From the NCBI RefSeq assembly GCF_016625195.1, contig NZ_JACVUP010000001.1:62001-126000 (forward strand): a DNA stretch of 64,000 nt, given 5' to 3'. Both the position numbers and the translations under genes were made by a program. Positions 39,694-49,869 of the stretch are shown here, piece by piece. The notes below the pieces were generated by a model, which was given only the letters and a program-made list of their open reading frames with translations, was not told where the DNA came from and made no database searches. This DNA is from Erwinia sp. S63 (GTDB lineage: Bacteria > Pseudomonadota > Gammaproteobacteria > Enterobacterales > Enterobacteriaceae). Positions within the stretch are counted from its first letter, which is position 1, and each line of letters begins with the position of its first letter.

Positions 39694-39992
39694 TCCCGTT
39701 ACAACACGGCCTGATGTTGGCTGCTGTGCTGTTTGTTCTCGGCCTGACCTCGCTGGTGCTGCGCCGCAACTTGCTGTTTATGCTGATTGGTCTGGAGATC
39801 ATGATCAACGCCGCCGCGCTCGCGTTGGTGGTAGCTGGCAGCTACTGGGGACAAGCTGACGGCCAGGTGATGTACATTCTGGCGATCAGCCTCGCGGCGG
39901 CGGAAGCCAGTATTGGCCTTGCCCTGCTGCTGCAGCTCTATCGTCGTCGTCAGACGCTGAACATTGACACAGTGAGCGAGATGCGCGGATGA
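39690..39992 (+). CDS. nuoK: NADH-quinone oxidoreductase subunit K
   Basis: MrpC-like membrane subunit, 100 residues, three helices with conserved glutamates in [11 protein letters not shown] and [17 protein letters not shown]. Overlaps nuoJ upstream and nuoL downstream by 4 bases each. Confidence 0.97.
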   Translation: MIPLQHGLMLAAVLFVLGLTSLVLRRNLLFMLIGLEIMINAAALALVVAGSYWGQADGQVMYILAISLAAAEASIGLALLLQLYRRRQTLNIDTVSEMRG

Positions 39993-41824
39993 ATCTTCTC
40001 TATTTAACCGTATTATTTCCGCTGATTGGCTTCCTGCTATTGGCGTTTTCCCGTGGTCGCTGGTCGGAGAACCTGTCGGCAGCGGTGGGGATGGGATCGG
40101 TAGGTCTGGCGGCATTGACCACCGTTTTCGTTGGTATGGATTTCTTCAGCAACGGTCAACAACCTTTTACTCAGGCGCTGTGGACCTGGATGCAGGTCGG
40201 CCACTTTGATATCAAAGTGAACCTGGTGCTGGACGGCTTGTCGCTGACCATGCTCTCGGTGGTAACCGGCGTCGGCTTCTTCATCCATATGTTCGCTTCC
40301 TGGTACATGCGTGGTGAAGAGGGCTATTCACGCTTCTTCGCTTATACCAACCTGTTCATCGCGAGCATGGTGGTGCTGGTGCTGGCCGACAACCTGATGC
40401 TGATGTATCTCGGTTGGGAAGGCGTAGGCCTGTGCTCTTATCTGCTGATTGGCTTCTACTACAGCAATCCAGAAAATGGCAAAGCGGCGATGAAAGCGTT
40501 CATCATCACCCGTGTCGGTGACGTGTTCCTCGCATTCGCACTGTTCATTCTCTACAACGAACTGGGCACGCTGAACTTCCGTGAGCTGGTGGAATTGGCG
40601 CCGGCGCACTTCGCGGCTGACAACCATATGCTGCAGTGGGCGACCCTGATGCTGTTGGGTGGTGCGGTCGGTAAATCTGCACAGCTGCCTCTGCAAACCT
40701 GGCTGGCCGATGCGATGGCCGGTCCTACGCCGGTATCGGCATTGATCCACGCCGCCACCATGGTGACCGCGGGTGTCTACCTGATTGCGCGTACCCATGG
40801 TCTGTTCCTGCTGACGCCGGAAGTGCTGCATCTGGTCGGCATTATCGGTGCGATTACACTGGTGCTGGCAGGTTTTGCTGCGCTGGTGCAAACCGATATC
40901 AAACGCGTGCTGGCTTACTCAACCATGAGTCAGATCGGCTACATGTTCCTGGCGCTGGGCGTGCAGGCATGGGACGCGGCGATTTTCCACCTGATGACGC
41001 ACGCTTTCTTTAAAGCACTACTGTTCCTTTCTTCCGGTTCGGTCATTCTGGCCTGCCACCACGAGCAGAACATCTTCAAAATGGGCGGCCTGCGTAAGAG
41101 CATCCCACTGGTGTACACCTGCTTCCTGGTGGGCGGCGCAGCGCTGGCGGCACTGCCGCTGATTACCGCAGGTTTCTACAGTAAAGATGAAATCCTGTTT
41201 GGTGCGCTGGCAAATGGTCACATCAATCTGATGGTGGCGGGTCTGGTCGGTGCATTCCTGACCTCGATCTACACCTTCCGCATGATCTTCATCGTGTTCC
41301 ACGGCGAAGAGAAAATTCATGCGCACGCGGGCAAAGGCATCACTCACCATCTGCCACTGATTGTGCTGTTAGTTCTCTCCACCTTCGTTGGCGCCATGAT
41401 TACGCCACCGCTGGCGGGTGTACTGCCGCAGAATGAATTCGGTGAAGGCGGCAAAGTGGCGCTGGAAATCACTTCAGGCGTGGTGGCGATTGTCGGCATC
41501 CTGATTGCTGCTGCCCTATGGCTTGGCAAACGCCAGCTCGTCACGAGTGTCGCCAACAGCGCGCCGGGTCGTTTCTTCGGCACCTGGTGGTTTGCGGCAT
41601 GGGGCTTCGACTGGCTGTATGACAAGGTGTTTGTGAAACCTTATCTGGGCATTGCCTGGCTGCTGAAGCGCGATCCGCTTAACTCACTGATGAACCTGCC
41701 TGCGCTGCTGTCGCGCATTGGTAATAAAGGCCTGGTGGTGAGCGAGAACGGTTACGTGCGCTGGTATGTGGCTTCCATGAGTGTCGGTGCCGTGGTGGTA
41801 TTGGCGCTGATGCTGGTGATTTAA
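39989..41824 (+). CDS. nuoL: NADH-quinone oxidoreductase subunit L
   Basis: Distal antiporter-like proton-pumping subunit, 611 residues with about 16 helices and the C-terminal lateral helix. Landmarks: [19 protein letters not shown] (key Glu), [38 protein letters not shown] (key Lys), [22 protein letters not shown], and [13 protein letters not shown]. It starts in a 4-base overlap with nuoK. Confidence 0.98.
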   Translation: MNLLYLTVLFPLIGFLLLAFSRGRWSENLSAAVGMGSVGLAALTTVFVGMDFFSNGQQPFTQALWTWMQVGHFDIKVNLVLDGLSLTMLSVVTGVGFFIHMFASWYMRGEEGYSRFFAYTNLFIASMVVLVLADNLMLMYLGWEGVGLCSYLLIGFYYSNPENGKAAMKAFIITRVGDVFLAFALFILYNELGTLNFRELVELAPAHFAADNHMLQWATLMLLGGAVGKSAQLPLQTWLADAMAGPTPVSALIHAATMVTAGVYLIARTHGLFLLTPEVLHLVGIIGAITLVLAGFAALVQTDIKRVLAYSTMSQIGYMFLALGVQAWDAAIFHLMTHAFFKALLFLSSGSVILACHHEQNIFKMGGLRKSIPLVYTCFLVGGAALAALPLITAGFYSKDEILFGALANGHINLMVAGLVGAFLTSIYTFRMIFIVFHGEEKIHAHAGKGITHHLPLIVLLVLSTFVGAMITPPLAGVLPQNEFGEGGKVALEITSGVVAIVGILIAAALWLGKRQLVTSVANSAPGRFFGTWWFAAWGFDWLYDKVFVKPYLGIAWLLKRDPLNSLMNLPALLSRIGNKGLVVSENGYVRWYVASMSVGAVVVLALMLVI

Positions 41825-42042
41825 AGATTGATGAGCGGGGGCGAGAGAATCAATGGTTCTCTCATCCCAGAAGCGAATGTGAAAAATTGCCTGAATGACG
41901 AAGCGTTATTGATGTAGCCATTTTGAAGCCGTCAGTGTGTAGCAACCCAAGCGTTTTTTTACGTGAGGATGGCGAGCACTGTTGGTGACGAAAATGGCAA
42001 GCAAGATAGCTCGAAATCAGGTTGAAAAAAGGGAAGTATGCC
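41825..42042 (+). other. 218-bp nuoL-nuoM intergenic stretch
   Basis: Unusual in an operon where most neighbours overlap or nearly touch. It contains a hairpin GAGAGAA-N7-TTCTCTC (41843-41863) and a T-run in GCGTTTTTTTACG (41952-41963), but no repeat element or open frame with coding character. A gap at this junction also exists in E. coli as I recall. An internal promoter or processing site is possible. Confidence 0.45.
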
Positions 42043-43563
42043 GTGCTATTACCTTGGCTAATAATCATACCTTTTGTTGGGGGTCTGCTTTGCTGGTTAG
42101 CAGAGCGCCTCGGCGCAAAAGTGCCGCGCTGGATCGCCATGATCACCATGGGACTGACGCTGGCACTCGGTCTGCAGTTGTGGCTGCAGGGAGGCTATTC
42201 ACTCACGCAAGCTGCCGGAATGCCGCAGTGGCAGTCGACTTTCTCGGTGCCATGGATTCCGCGCTTCGGCATTAACTTCCATCTGGCTATCGACGGTTTG
42301 TCACTACTGATGGTGGTGCTGACTGGTCTGCTCGGGTTGATGGCGGTGCTCTGTTCCTGGAATGAAATCGAGAAGTATCAGGGCTTTTTCCACCTCAACC
42401 TGATGTGGATCCTCGGTGGTGTGATTGGCGTGTTCCTCTCCATCGACATGTTCCTGTTCTTCTTCTTCTGGGAAATGATGCTGGTGCCGATGTACTTCCT
42501 CATCGCGCTCTGGGGTCATAAAGCCTCTGACGGTAAAACACGTATCAGTGCCGCCACCAAATTCTTCATCTATACCCAGGCATCGGGTCTGGTGATGTTG
42601 ATTGCGATTCTGGCGCTGGTGTTTGTGCACTTCAACGCCACCGGCGTCTGGACCTTCAGCTACGAAGAGTTGCTGAAAACGCCGATGTCGCACACCGTTG
42701 AATATCTGCTGATGCTCGGCTTCTTCATTGCCTTTGCGGTGAAAATGCCGGTGGTGCCATTACACGGCTGGCTGCCAGATGCGCACAGCCAGGCGCCCAC
42801 TGCCGGTTCGGTTGACCTCGCGGGTATCTTGCTGAAAACCGCGGCATACGGCTTGCTGCGCTTCAGCCTGCCACTGTTCCCGAATGCCTCCGCAGAGTTT
42901 GCGCCGATTGCCATGTGGCTTGGCCTGCTCGGTATCTTCTACGGTGCCTGGATGGCGTTCTCGCAGACGGATATCAAGCGTCTGATTGCTTACACCTCCG
43001 TTTCGCACATGGGCTTCGTGCTGATTGCTATTTATACCGGCAGCCAGCTGGCGTTCCAGGGGGCGGTTATCCAGATGATTGCGCACGGCTTGTCCGCCGC
43101 CGCACTGTTTATCTTGTGTGGCCAGCTGTATGAGCGTCTGCATACCCGTGACCTGCGCCAGATGGGCGGTTTGTGGGGACGTATCAAATGGATTCCGGGA
43201 CTGTCGCTGTTCTTCGCGGTGGCCAACCTCGGTATGCCGGGCACCGGTAACTTTGTCGGCGAATTTATGATTCTGACCGGCAGCTTCCAGGTGGTGCCGG
43301 TGATTATCGTGATTGCCACCTTTGGTCTGGTGTTTGCCTCGGTGTATTCGCTGGTCATGATGCAGCGTGCTTACTATGGCGAAGCGAAATCGAAAGATCC
43401 GCTGCCGGGCATGTCGCCGCGTGAATTTATGACCATCGGCGTGCTGGTGGTGCTGCTGGTTCTGTTGGGTATTTATCCTCAGCCGATCCTTGATACCTCT
43501 CATGCTGCGATGAGCAATATTCAGCAGTGGTTTACCGCTTCAATTTCAACTACAAGGCCGTAA
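42043..43563 (+). CDS. nuoM: NADH-quinone oxidoreductase subunit M
   Basis: Antiporter-like proton-pumping subunit, 506 residues, about 14 helices. GTG 42043, six bases after AAGGGAAG, gives (M)LLPWLIIIPFVGG like E. coli; the frame is open from TTG 42022. Landmarks: FFFFWEMMLVPMYFLIALWGH (key Glu), KMPVVPLHGWLPDAHSQAPTAGSVDLAGILLK, and DIKRLIAYTSVSHMGFV. Confidence 0.97.
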   Translation: MLLPWLIIIPFVGGLLCWLAERLGAKVPRWIAMITMGLTLALGLQLWLQGGYSLTQAAGMPQWQSTFSVPWIPRFGINFHLAIDGLSLLMVVLTGLLGLMAVLCSWNEIEKYQGFFHLNLMWILGGVIGVFLSIDMFLFFFFWEMMLVPMYFLIALWGHKASDGKTRISAATKFFIYTQASGLVMLIAILALVFVHFNATGVWTFSYEELLKTPMSHTVEYLLMLGFFIAFAVKMPVVPLHGWLPDAHSQAPTAGSVDLAGILLKTAAYGLLRFSLPLFPNASAEFAPIAMWLGLLGIFYGAWMAFSQTDIKRLIAYTSVSHMGFVLIAIYTGSQLAFQGAVIQMIAHGLSAAALFILCGQLYERLHTRDLRQMGGLWGRIKWIPGLSLFFAVANLGMPGTGNFVGEFMILTGSFQVVPVIIVIATFGLVFASVYSLVMMQRAYYGEAKSKDPLPGMSPREFMTIGVLVVLLVLLGIYPQPILDTSHAAMSNIQQWFTASISTTRP

Positions 43564-43569
43564 TTCGCC

Positions 43570-45033
43570 ATGACAATAACTCCTCAACATCTGATTGCGT
43601 TACTGCCGCTGTTGATCGTCGGATTGACGGTGGTGGTGGTGATGCTGTCCATTGCGTGGCGACGCAACCACTTTGTTAATGCCACGCTGACGGTGATTGG
43701 CCTGAACGTGGCGCTGTTTTCACTGTGGTTTGTCGGTCATGTCGGTGCCATGGATGTCACGCCGCTGCTGCGCGTTGACGGTTACTCGATGTTCTACACC
43801 GCGCTGGTGCTGCTTGCCAGCCTCGCCACCTGCACCTTTGCTTATCCGTGGCTGGCCGGTTTCCCGGACAACAAAGATGAGTTCTATCTGCTGGTGCTGA
43901 TTGCGGCACTGGGTGGGATCGTGCTGGCGAGTGCTAATCATCTGGCGGCGCTGTTCATCGGTATCGAACTGCTGTCACTGCCGCTGTTTGGCCTGATTGG
44001 TTATGCCTTCCGCCAGAAACGTTCGCTGGAAGCGGCACTGAAGTACATGATCCTGTCCGCTGCGGCATCCTCGTTCCTGATCTTTGGTATCGCGCTGATT
44101 TATGCCGATTCCGGTAGCCTGAGCTTTGTGCAGTTGGGTAAGAGCCTGAATGACAGCATGATCCAACAGCCGCTGTTGCTGGTGGGTCTGGGCATGATGA
44201 TTATCGGCCTTGGCTTCAAGCTGTCACTGGTACCGTTCCACTTGTGGACGCCAGACGTGTATCAGGGTGCGCCTGCGCCAGTGTCGACCTTCCTGGCCAC
44301 CGCCAGCAAGATCGCCATCTTTGGTGTGGTGATGCGCTTGTTCCTGTACGCGCCAGTGACCGACAGCGAAGCCGTGCGCACCGTGCTCGGTGTCATCGCC
44401 TTTGTGTCGATTCTGTTCGGTAACCTGATGGCGATTTCGCAGAGCAACATCAAACGTCTGCTCGGTTACTCATCGATCGCGCACCTGGGCTATCTGCTGG
44501 TGTCGCTGATTGCGGTGAAAACCCATCAGCTGTCGCTGGAAACCGCAGGCGTCTATCTGGCCGGTTACCTGTTCAGCAGCCTCGGCGCGTTCGGTGTGGT
44601 CAGCCTGATGTCCAGCCCGTACCGTGGCCCGGATGCGGATACGCTTTACTCTTACCGTGGTCTGTTCTGGCATCGTCCAATTCTGTCAGCGGTCATGACC
44701 GTCATGATGCTGTCTCTGGCCGGTATCCCGATGACGCTGGGCTTCATTGGTAAGTTCTACGTCATTGCTTCCGGTGTTAACGCGCATCTGTGGTGGTTAA
44801 CCGCGGCAGTCGTTGCCGGCAGTGCGATCGGTCTTTACTACTATCTGCGTGTGACAGTGAGCCTGTACCTCAGCCCACCAGAAATGCACACGCGCGATCG
44901 TGACACGCCAGCCAACTGGGCGTTCACCGCCGGTGGTGTGGTAGTGCTGATCTCGGCGATTCTGGTGCTGCTGCTGGGTGTCTATCCTCAGCCACTGATT
45001 TCGCTGGTGCAGATGGCTCAGCCTCTGATGTAA
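43570..45033 (+). CDS. nuoN: NADH-quinone oxidoreductase subunit N
   Basis: Third antiporter-like subunit, 487 residues, about 14 helices: [59 protein letters not shown] and [19 protein letters not shown]. It is the last gene of nuo, six bases after nuoM, and is followed by a strong terminator. Confidence 0.97.
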   Translation: MTITPQHLIALLPLLIVGLTVVVVMLSIAWRRNHFVNATLTVIGLNVALFSLWFVGHVGAMDVTPLLRVDGYSMFYTALVLLASLATCTFAYPWLAGFPDNKDEFYLLVLIAALGGIVLASANHLAALFIGIELLSLPLFGLIGYAFRQKRSLEAALKYMILSAAASSFLIFGIALIYADSGSLSFVQLGKSLNDSMIQQPLLLVGLGMMIIGLGFKLSLVPFHLWTPDVYQGAPAPVSTFLATASKIAIFGVVMRLFLYAPVTDSEAVRTVLGVIAFVSILFGNLMAISQSNIKRLLGYSSIAHLGYLLVSLIAVKTHQLSLETAGVYLAGYLFSSLGAFGVVSLMSSPYRGPDADTLYSYRGLFWHRPILSAVMTVMMLSLAGIPMTLGFIGKFYVIASGVNAHLWWLTAAVVAGSAIGLYYYLRVTVSLYLSPPEMHTRDRDTPANWAFTAGGVVVLISAILVLLLGVYPQPLISLVQMAQPLM

Positions 45034-45051
45034 ATGCGCTTTGACCCCAAG

Positions 45052-45079
45052 AATCAGGCCTCAGGGCCTGATTTTTTTT
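45052..45079 (+). terminator. Terminator of the nuo operon
   Basis: AATCAGGCC (45052-45060) pairs with GGCCTGATT (45065-45073), followed by a run of T residues. Strong rho-independent terminator. Confidence 0.93.
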
Positions 45080-45198
45080 GCCTGTAATCTGAGAATACGA
45101 TCACGGCAAGGCAATGCGGCACCCAGTTCGGCTGCTCAATGCCTGCACGCTGTGATAATCTCGGGAGATCACTTTTTTCGCTCAGACAAGGAAGCACC

Positions 45199-45651
45199 AT
45201 GGAAATGCAATGGCTTGATTGCCACCACAGTGAATTGACCGCACAGCAGTTGTATACCGTGCTGGCGCTGCGCAACCACGTATTCATTGTGGAGCAGAAC
45301 TGCCCCTATCAAGATGTCGATGGTCAGGATTTACGGGCAGACAATCGCCATATCATGGGCTTTCTTGATGGAAAATTGCTGGCCTACGCTCGGGTGCTCA
45401 CGCCTTCACTGGACAGTGCCCCGGTGATGATTGGCCGCGTGATCGTGTCGGAGGAAGCGCGCGGCCTGAAGCTGGGCTATCGGCTGATGGAGAAAGCGCT
45501 GGAAAGTTGCGATACCCATTGGGCGCAACGCACTATTTATCTCTCTGCACAGGCACATCTGGAAGGGTTTTACGGTCGTCTGGGGTTCAAAGCGGTGGGT
45601 GAGGTGTATATGGAAGACAATATCCCGCACATCGGTATGCAGAAAGGATAA
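45199..45651 (+). CDS. elaA: GNAT family acetyltransferase ElaA
   Basis: A 150-residue GCN5-like N-acetyltransferase: VFIVEQNCPYQDVDGQDL, the acetyl-CoA loop region IGRVIVSEEARGLKLGYRLMEKAL and HLEGFYGRLGFKAVGEVYMEDNIPHIGM. ATG 45199 follows AAGGAAG; the open frame upstream to 45139 lacks similarity. The substrate is unknown. In E. coli, elaA lies near elaB past nuo; here opgD separates them. Confidence 0.93.
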   Translation: MEMQWLDCHHSELTAQQLYTVLALRNHVFIVEQNCPYQDVDGQDLRADNRHIMGFLDGKLLAYARVLTPSLDSAPVMIGRVIVSEEARGLKLGYRLMEKALESCDTHWAQRTIYLSAQAHLEGFYGRLGFKAVGEVYMEDNIPHIGMQKG

Positions 45652-45672
45652 CGGCGAGGATTGCGCCTCGCC

Positions 45673-45803
45673 GTTTATACTCGTCATATTTCAAATTACA
45701 GGTGCCTTAACTGCTTTGGCTCACCCGAATCACTTATTTGAGTAAGCTCATCGTGACTCACACGATTGCCGCCTTCCTGAAATGCGAACTATTTTGGGTA
45801 TAT
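45673..45803 (+). repeat. ERIC element, full length, abutting opgD
   Basis: Consensus-orientation ERIC: TTTATACTCGTCATATTTCA start, GGCTCACCCGAATCACTTAT, TGAGTAAGCTCATCG core, ATTGCCGCCTTCCTGAAATG and the TTTTGGGTATAT end. The core dyad is diverged. Its last base touches the opgD stop codon, so the element forms the 3' UTR of opgD and of elaA on the other strand. Confidence 0.85.
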
Positions 45804-47461
45804 CAGCCCGGCGTCATCTGCCGGTCATCGGTGTACTTACGCTGATCTGGCGGCGGTGGGAAGTACTGATACAGCCAGGTTTCACTTAATGTCTCATCTT
45901 TGGTACGCAGGAACAGGCGCATATCCACCGGCTTGGTGGAGTCGCTGTTCGGATACCAGTCAAACAAGATGCGGTAGCCGTTGAGCGGTTCAACATACAG
46001 AATCTCAACCTGCTTGATGGTACCCGCATTGACGGTGATCACCGGCTCAATACCTTTCGGCGCAGCGGCTTTCAGATCGCCACCGACGAAATCAATCGCA
46101 AAGCGACGGCACCACTGATCGGGGAAGTGTTCACCCGGTGCCCAACCCTCTGGGAAGCTACCGATACCGGTGCGCGTTGCGTCCACGCGCGCCAGACCGC
46201 TGCGCACAGGCGGTAACTGGCTCCAGTAGAGTTTGTACTGGAAGTTGAATTCGCTGCCCGCTTTGACCGGCTCGGTTGGCTGCCAGAAGCACACCACGTT
46301 ATCCAGTGTTTCACCAGTGGTCGGGATCTCCATCAGATTGATGGCGCCTTTACCCCATTTGCCAATCGGTTCGACCCACAGGCTAGGACGTTTGTCATAC
46401 CAGCCAATCACATCCTGATAATCTTTGAAGTCATGATTGAGCTGCAACAGGCCGAAACCACGTGGGTTTTCATCTTCATAGGCATTGAACTGCAAGCGCT
46501 GCGGGTTGTTCAGCGGGCGCGCAATCCACTCGCCTTTACCGGTCCACATTGCCAGACGATCGGAGTCATGGATTTGCGGGTGATAGGTATTACACATGCG
46601 ACGCTCGTTGGTGCCGCAGCTGAACATACTGGTCATTGGCGAGATGCCAAGCTGACGAATGTCGTTGCGGGCAAACAGGTGGTTCTCCACCTCCATCACC
46701 ACGCGCTTATCTTCGCAGTGGATGGTGAACTTGTATGCACCGGTCAAGCTGGCGCCGTCCAGCAGGGCATACACCACAAAGGTGGTGTCATCCGCTTTCG
46801 GCGTTTCAAACCAGAAGGCGGTGAAGTCAGGGAACTCTTCGTGACCGTTGCTGAAGGTATTTACCGCCACCCCACGTGCTGACAAGCCGTACTGGAAGGT
46901 TTCATCCACGGCGCGGAAGTAGCTCGCGCCGAGGAACGAAACGATATCGCGACGTGCCAGTTCCGGTTTTTTAAACGCACGGAAACCGGCGAAGCCTAAA
47001 TCGGTTTTGCCGACCAGCTGTTGGGTATCAACGTTGGCGTTGTGATAGTTAAACAGTTCCGGACGGAAGTGGATTTCGCGCGCTTCGCGACTATCGGCAT
47101 CTACTGAGAACATGCGGATACGGCGTTTAAAGCCCATCCCCACGTGGAAGAACTGCACATCCAGTTCGCGATCGGGAATGTTGTTCCACAGCGAATGGTT
47201 AGCGTCGTACTGAATTTCGTTGTAGGCCTGCGGTGTCAGGTTGGCCAGGGTGTCAGGAAGCGGGCCGGGTGCGCCGCCCCAGGGCTGTTTCGCCAACGCA
47301 GAGGCTTTCTTTTTCAGTGAGTCGAAATCGAAGCGCACTGCGGTGCCGTCGGCGATACCATCATCGGCCCAGGCGGACTGCGCAAACAGCGAGGAGAGCC
47401 CGGTCATGCCGCTTGCGGCAGAGAGGGCCATGGACGCTTTCATAAATTTTCTACGATTCAT
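45803..47461 (-). CDS. opgD: Glucans biosynthesis protein D (periplasmic)
   Basis: OpgD/MdoD acts in the periplasm on the backbone of osmoregulated periplasmic glucans. 552 residues. A twin-arginine signal NRRKFMK is followed by a hydrophobic stretch and a cleavage site near SAWA (about residue 32), so export is by Tat. The mature protein matches the MdoG/D carbohydrate-binding fold ([51 protein letters not shown]). The gene lies elsewhere in E. coli; here it sits between elaA and elaB on the opposite strand. Confidence 0.95.
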   Translation of the reverse strand: MNRRKFMKASMALSAASGMTGLSSLFAQSAWADDGIADGTAVRFDFDSLKKKASALAKQPWGGAPGPLPDTLANLTPQAYNEIQYDANHSLWNNIPDRELDVQFFHVGMGFKRRIRMFSVDADSREAREIHFRPELFNYHNANVDTQQLVGKTDLGFAGFRAFKKPELARRDIVSFLGASYFRAVDETFQYGLSARGVAVNTFSNGHEEFPDFTAFWFETPKADDTTFVVYALLDGASLTGAYKFTIHCEDKRVVMEVENHLFARNDIRQLGISPMTSMFSCGTNERRMCNTYHPQIHDSDRLAMWTGKGEWIARPLNNPQRLQFNAYEDENPRGFGLLQLNHDFKDYQDVIGWYDKRPSLWVEPIGKWGKGAINLMEIPTTGETLDNVVCFWQPTEPVKAGSEFNFQYKLYWSQLPPVRSGLARVDATRTGIGSFPEGWAPGEHFPDQWCRRFAIDFVGGDLKAAAPKGIEPVITVNAGTIKQVEILYVEPLNGYRILFDWYPNSDSTKPVDMRLFLRTKDETLSETWLYQYFPPPPDQRKYTDDRQMTPG

Positions 47462-47752
47462 GCCGGAAATCTAATCCTTAGCTGCTCTGGTGTGTTGTGA
47501 CTTTCGTAAGACGCATTACGTCTGGCTACACGGGGTTACGACAGTCGCGAAATTAAAAAATTCAGTCTGACGAAAATTTATCAGATTAATCAAATAAGCG
47601 AAGCAGAATTCACGCGGCAATAGCGCGGATTACGCAACTTTGCATTGAGTCGGGCAAAACCCAGCGTAATCCTAATGCCAGGTACACAGCAAATACCGAA
47701 TTAATGACTATAGTTAAACGACGATAAATGACGAGCATGGAGGAAGTATAAC
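47462..47752. other. Divergent promoter region opgD/elaB
   Basis: A 291-bp gap between divergent genes. A small hairpin AGACG-CATTA-CGTCT (about 47509-47523) lies on the opgD side. The segment near elaB (GACTATAGTTAAACGACGAT) is AT-rich and suited to a stationary-phase promoter. No confident operator seen. Confidence 0.35.
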
Positions 47753-48061
47753 GTGTCATCTTCAGATCAATTTGAAACCCGCCTGGATGACGACCTGGCG
47801 CTACTGACAGAAACACTGGAAGAAGTGCTGAAATCGTCGGGCGATCCGGCCGATCAAAAGTACATCGAACTGAAGCTCAAAGCGGAACAGGCACTGGAAG
47901 ACGTGAAGAATCGCGTTAGCCAGGCGTCTGACAGCTACTACTATCGTGCCAAAAAAGTCGCCTATCAGGCTGATGATTACGTGCATGAGAAACCGTGGCA
48001 GGGGATTGGCATCGGTGCCGCCGCTGGCCTGTTTGTCGGTTTGCTGTTGGCTCGCCGCTAA
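47753..48061 (+). CDS. elaB: DUF883 membrane-anchored ribosome-associated protein ElaB
   Basis: 102 residues from GTG 47753 after a strong GGAGGAAG. An acidic, helical, coiled-coil-like N-terminal part (DDDLALLTETLEEVLKSSGD) is followed by a C-terminal hydrophobic anchor with the conserved YVHEKPWQGIGIGAAAG, ending LLARR. The family (ElaB/YgaM/YqjD) tethers ribosomes to the inner membrane in stationary phase and is RpoS-linked in E. coli. Confidence 0.95.
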   Translation: MSSSDQFETRLDDDLALLTETLEEVLKSSGDPADQKYIELKLKAEQALEDVKNRVSQASDSYYYRAKKVAYQADDYVHEKPWQGIGIGAAAGLFVGLLLARR

Positions 48062-48108
48062 ATTATCGGGGCGTAACGTCAGTTGCGCCCGATTCCTCTC
48101 GTTTCCGC

Positions 48109-48227
48109 CTATACCCGTCAAACCTCAGCATTGGCTGCTTTCATTCACCCCAATCACTTACCTTAGTCCGCGCCATGGCAGCCATTCCCTTGCCGCCATC
48201 TTGCATCCTGAATGATTTAGGATATAT
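48109..48227 (+). repeat. ERIC element between elaB and yfaY
   Basis: Consensus-orientation ERIC: CTATACCCGTCAAACCTCAG start, GGCTGCTTTCATTCACCCCA, ATCACTTACCTTAG, then a diverged right core (CGCGCCATGGCAGCCATTCC), TTGCCGCCATCTTGCATCCT and the ATGATTTAGGATATAT end. The central stem is poorly paired compared with the consensus. Confidence 0.8.
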
Positions 48228-48325
48228 CGACTTATTTGTCTCGAACCCTTGTTTCGCACCAACGGCGATTGTGTTTCGCGTGTGCGCTTTCTACAGTAAA
48301 GCGACAGGGATAAGGAGAAAGTAAC

Positions 48326-49522
48326 GTGATACGTGTTGAAATGCTCTCAACGGGCGATGAAGTGTTGCATGGCCAGATTGTCGATACCAACGCCGCATGG
48401 CTCGCGGATGTATTGTTCCAGCACGGTTTGCCGATGACCAGCCGCAGTACCGTGGGTGACGCGATGTCCTCACTGGTGGAGGCGCTGCAGAGTCGCAGCC
48501 AGATTGCCGATGTACTGATTGTGAACGGCGGCCTTGGGCCAACCAGCGACGACCTCAGCGCGCTAGCGGCTGCCACTGCCTGTGGCACCGAATTAGTGAT
48601 CCAGCAGGAGTGGCTGGAGAAAATGGAAGCCTGGTTTGCCAGCCGTGGACGCATCATGGCACCGAGCAACCGTAAGCAGGCGGAAATCCCGGCCAATGCC
48701 GAACTGATTGATAATCCGGTGGGTACCGCCTGTGGCTTCGCGTTACCGCTCAATCGCTGCTGGATATTCTTCACGCCGGGCGTGCCGTCAGAATTCAAAG
48801 TGATGGTGGAGCAGGAGATTATTCCGCGTCTGAAAGCGCGTTTTGATCTACCCGAGCCGCCGTTATGCCTGCGCCTGACCACCTTCGGTCGTGGCGAAAG
48901 TGATCTTGCCGCCGAACTGGAGCCCTTACCGCTACCGGAAGGCGTGGTGATGGGCTACCGCTCATCAATGCCGATTATCGAAATCAAACTCACCGGCCCA
49001 GCCAGCCAGCGTGTGGCGATGGAGCAGGCGTGGCAACAGGTTAGACTGCTGCTGGCCGAGTGCACCATCTTCGAAGGGACGGAAGGACTGCCTGCTTTGT
49101 TAGCGCGTGAACTGCAGGAGCGCGGTTTCCGACTGGCGCTTAGCGAACAATACACCGCGGGATTACTTAACTGGCAGCTGGCGTCAGCCGAAGTCCCGCT
49201 CAGCGCAGCGGAGATCCTGCCACCCCACGATGAACCGTTGGAAGCGCAGGTCGAGCGTACGCGCACTCTCGCCGCCCATCACGGCACGGTGCTGGCGCTG
49301 TCGGTAGGTAATCTGGAAGAGGGCGAAGTGGCGATTGCGCTGCACACGCCGGAAGCCAGCTGGGGCCAGCGCGTGAAATTCACCCATGGACGTCACAACG
49401 TCGAAACGCGGCAGAAGGTAGTGGCGATGATGGCGATGAACATGCTGCGCCGCTGGCTGCACGGCAGTGAAGTCAGCACTGGGCATGGCTGGATAGATGT
49501 ACTGGAAGCAGTGAAGCTGTAG
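48326..49522 (+). CDS. yfaY: CinA-like protein YfaY
   Basis: 398 residues. The N-terminal MoCF/COG1058 domain (MLSTGDEVLHGQIVDTNAAWLADVLF, NGGLGPTSDDLSALA, FFTPGVPSEFKVM) is as in CinA. The C-terminal region (about residues 255-398) is a diverged CinA deamidase-like domain: ALSEQYTAGLLNWQLASAE replaces the usual serine-bearing motif, so NMN deamidase activity is doubtful, as for E. coli YfaY. ATG follows AAGGAGAAAG. Confidence 0.93.
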   Translation: MIRVEMLSTGDEVLHGQIVDTNAAWLADVLFQHGLPMTSRSTVGDAMSSLVEALQSRSQIADVLIVNGGLGPTSDDLSALAAATACGTELVIQQEWLEKMEAWFASRGRIMAPSNRKQAEIPANAELIDNPVGTACGFALPLNRCWIFFTPGVPSEFKVMVEQEIIPRLKARFDLPEPPLCLRLTTFGRGESDLAAELEPLPLPEGVVMGYRSSMPIIEIKLTGPASQRVAMEQAWQQVRLLLAECTIFEGTEGLPALLARELQERGFRLALSEQYTAGLLNWQLASAEVPLSAAEILPPHDEPLEAQVERTRTLAAHHGTVLALSVGNLEEGEVAIALHTPEASWGQRVKFTHGRHNVETRQKVVAMMAMNMLRRWLHGSEVSTGHGWIDVLEAVKL

Positions 49523-49593
49523 CGGCGAGATTTATCGCGCGTGACTGCAGCGGCGGGGGCCGCTGAAAAACGCGCAATAAATTGCGCAGCTAC
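49519..49593. repeat. REP-like palindrome pair after yfaY
   Basis: Begins GTAGCGGCGAGATTTATCGC and ends GCAATAAATTGCGCAGCTAC, so the ends are inverted and bear GTAG/CTAC heads, the signature of REP/BIME units associated with RAYT transposases. A GCAGCGGCGGGGGCCGCTG hairpin lies in the centre. It overlaps the last codon of yfaY and precedes the convergent yfaE stop, where it can act as a 3' block for both messages. Confidence 0.65.
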
Positions 49594-49606
49594 GGGTAAT
49601 TTACGC

Positions 49607-49867
49607 TTAAAACTCGATCTCAATCTCCCCTTTGGCGCGGCAGCAGCAGGGCAAAATCTCGCCCTTCTGAATAAACGCCAGCGGGGTTTCCGCGTAAGCC
49701 ACTTCGCCTTTCAATAGACGCATGCGACATGAACCGCAGTAGCCTTCACGGCACTGAAACTCTACGCAGACATTGTGCGCTTCCAGTGCCGTCAGCAGAT
49801 TGGGATGATCTTCTGCGCACTCCAGCCGGGAGCCGGAACTGCGCAGAATAACAACAGAACGGCTCAT
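49607..49867 (-). CDS. yfaE: [2Fe-2S] ferredoxin YfaE, diferric-tyrosyl radical cofactor maintenance
   Basis: 86 residues, plant-type ferredoxin fold with cluster cysteines in CREGYCGSC and the distal PCCC. YfaE supplies electrons to regenerate the NrdB diferric-tyrosyl radical. It starts 2 bp after the nrdB stop, forming nrdA-nrdB-yfaE as in E. coli. Confidence 0.96.
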   Translation of the reverse strand: MSRSVVILRSSGSRLECAEDHPNLLTALEAHNVCVEFQCREGYCGSCRMRLLKGEVAYAETPLAFIQKGEILPCCCRAKGEIEIEF

Positions 49868-49869
49868 GC

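Noticed and set aside
42022..42042. TTG start for nuoM
   Set aside because: It would place the AAGGGAAG ribosome site inside the coding region; GTG 42043 matches the E. coli N-terminus.
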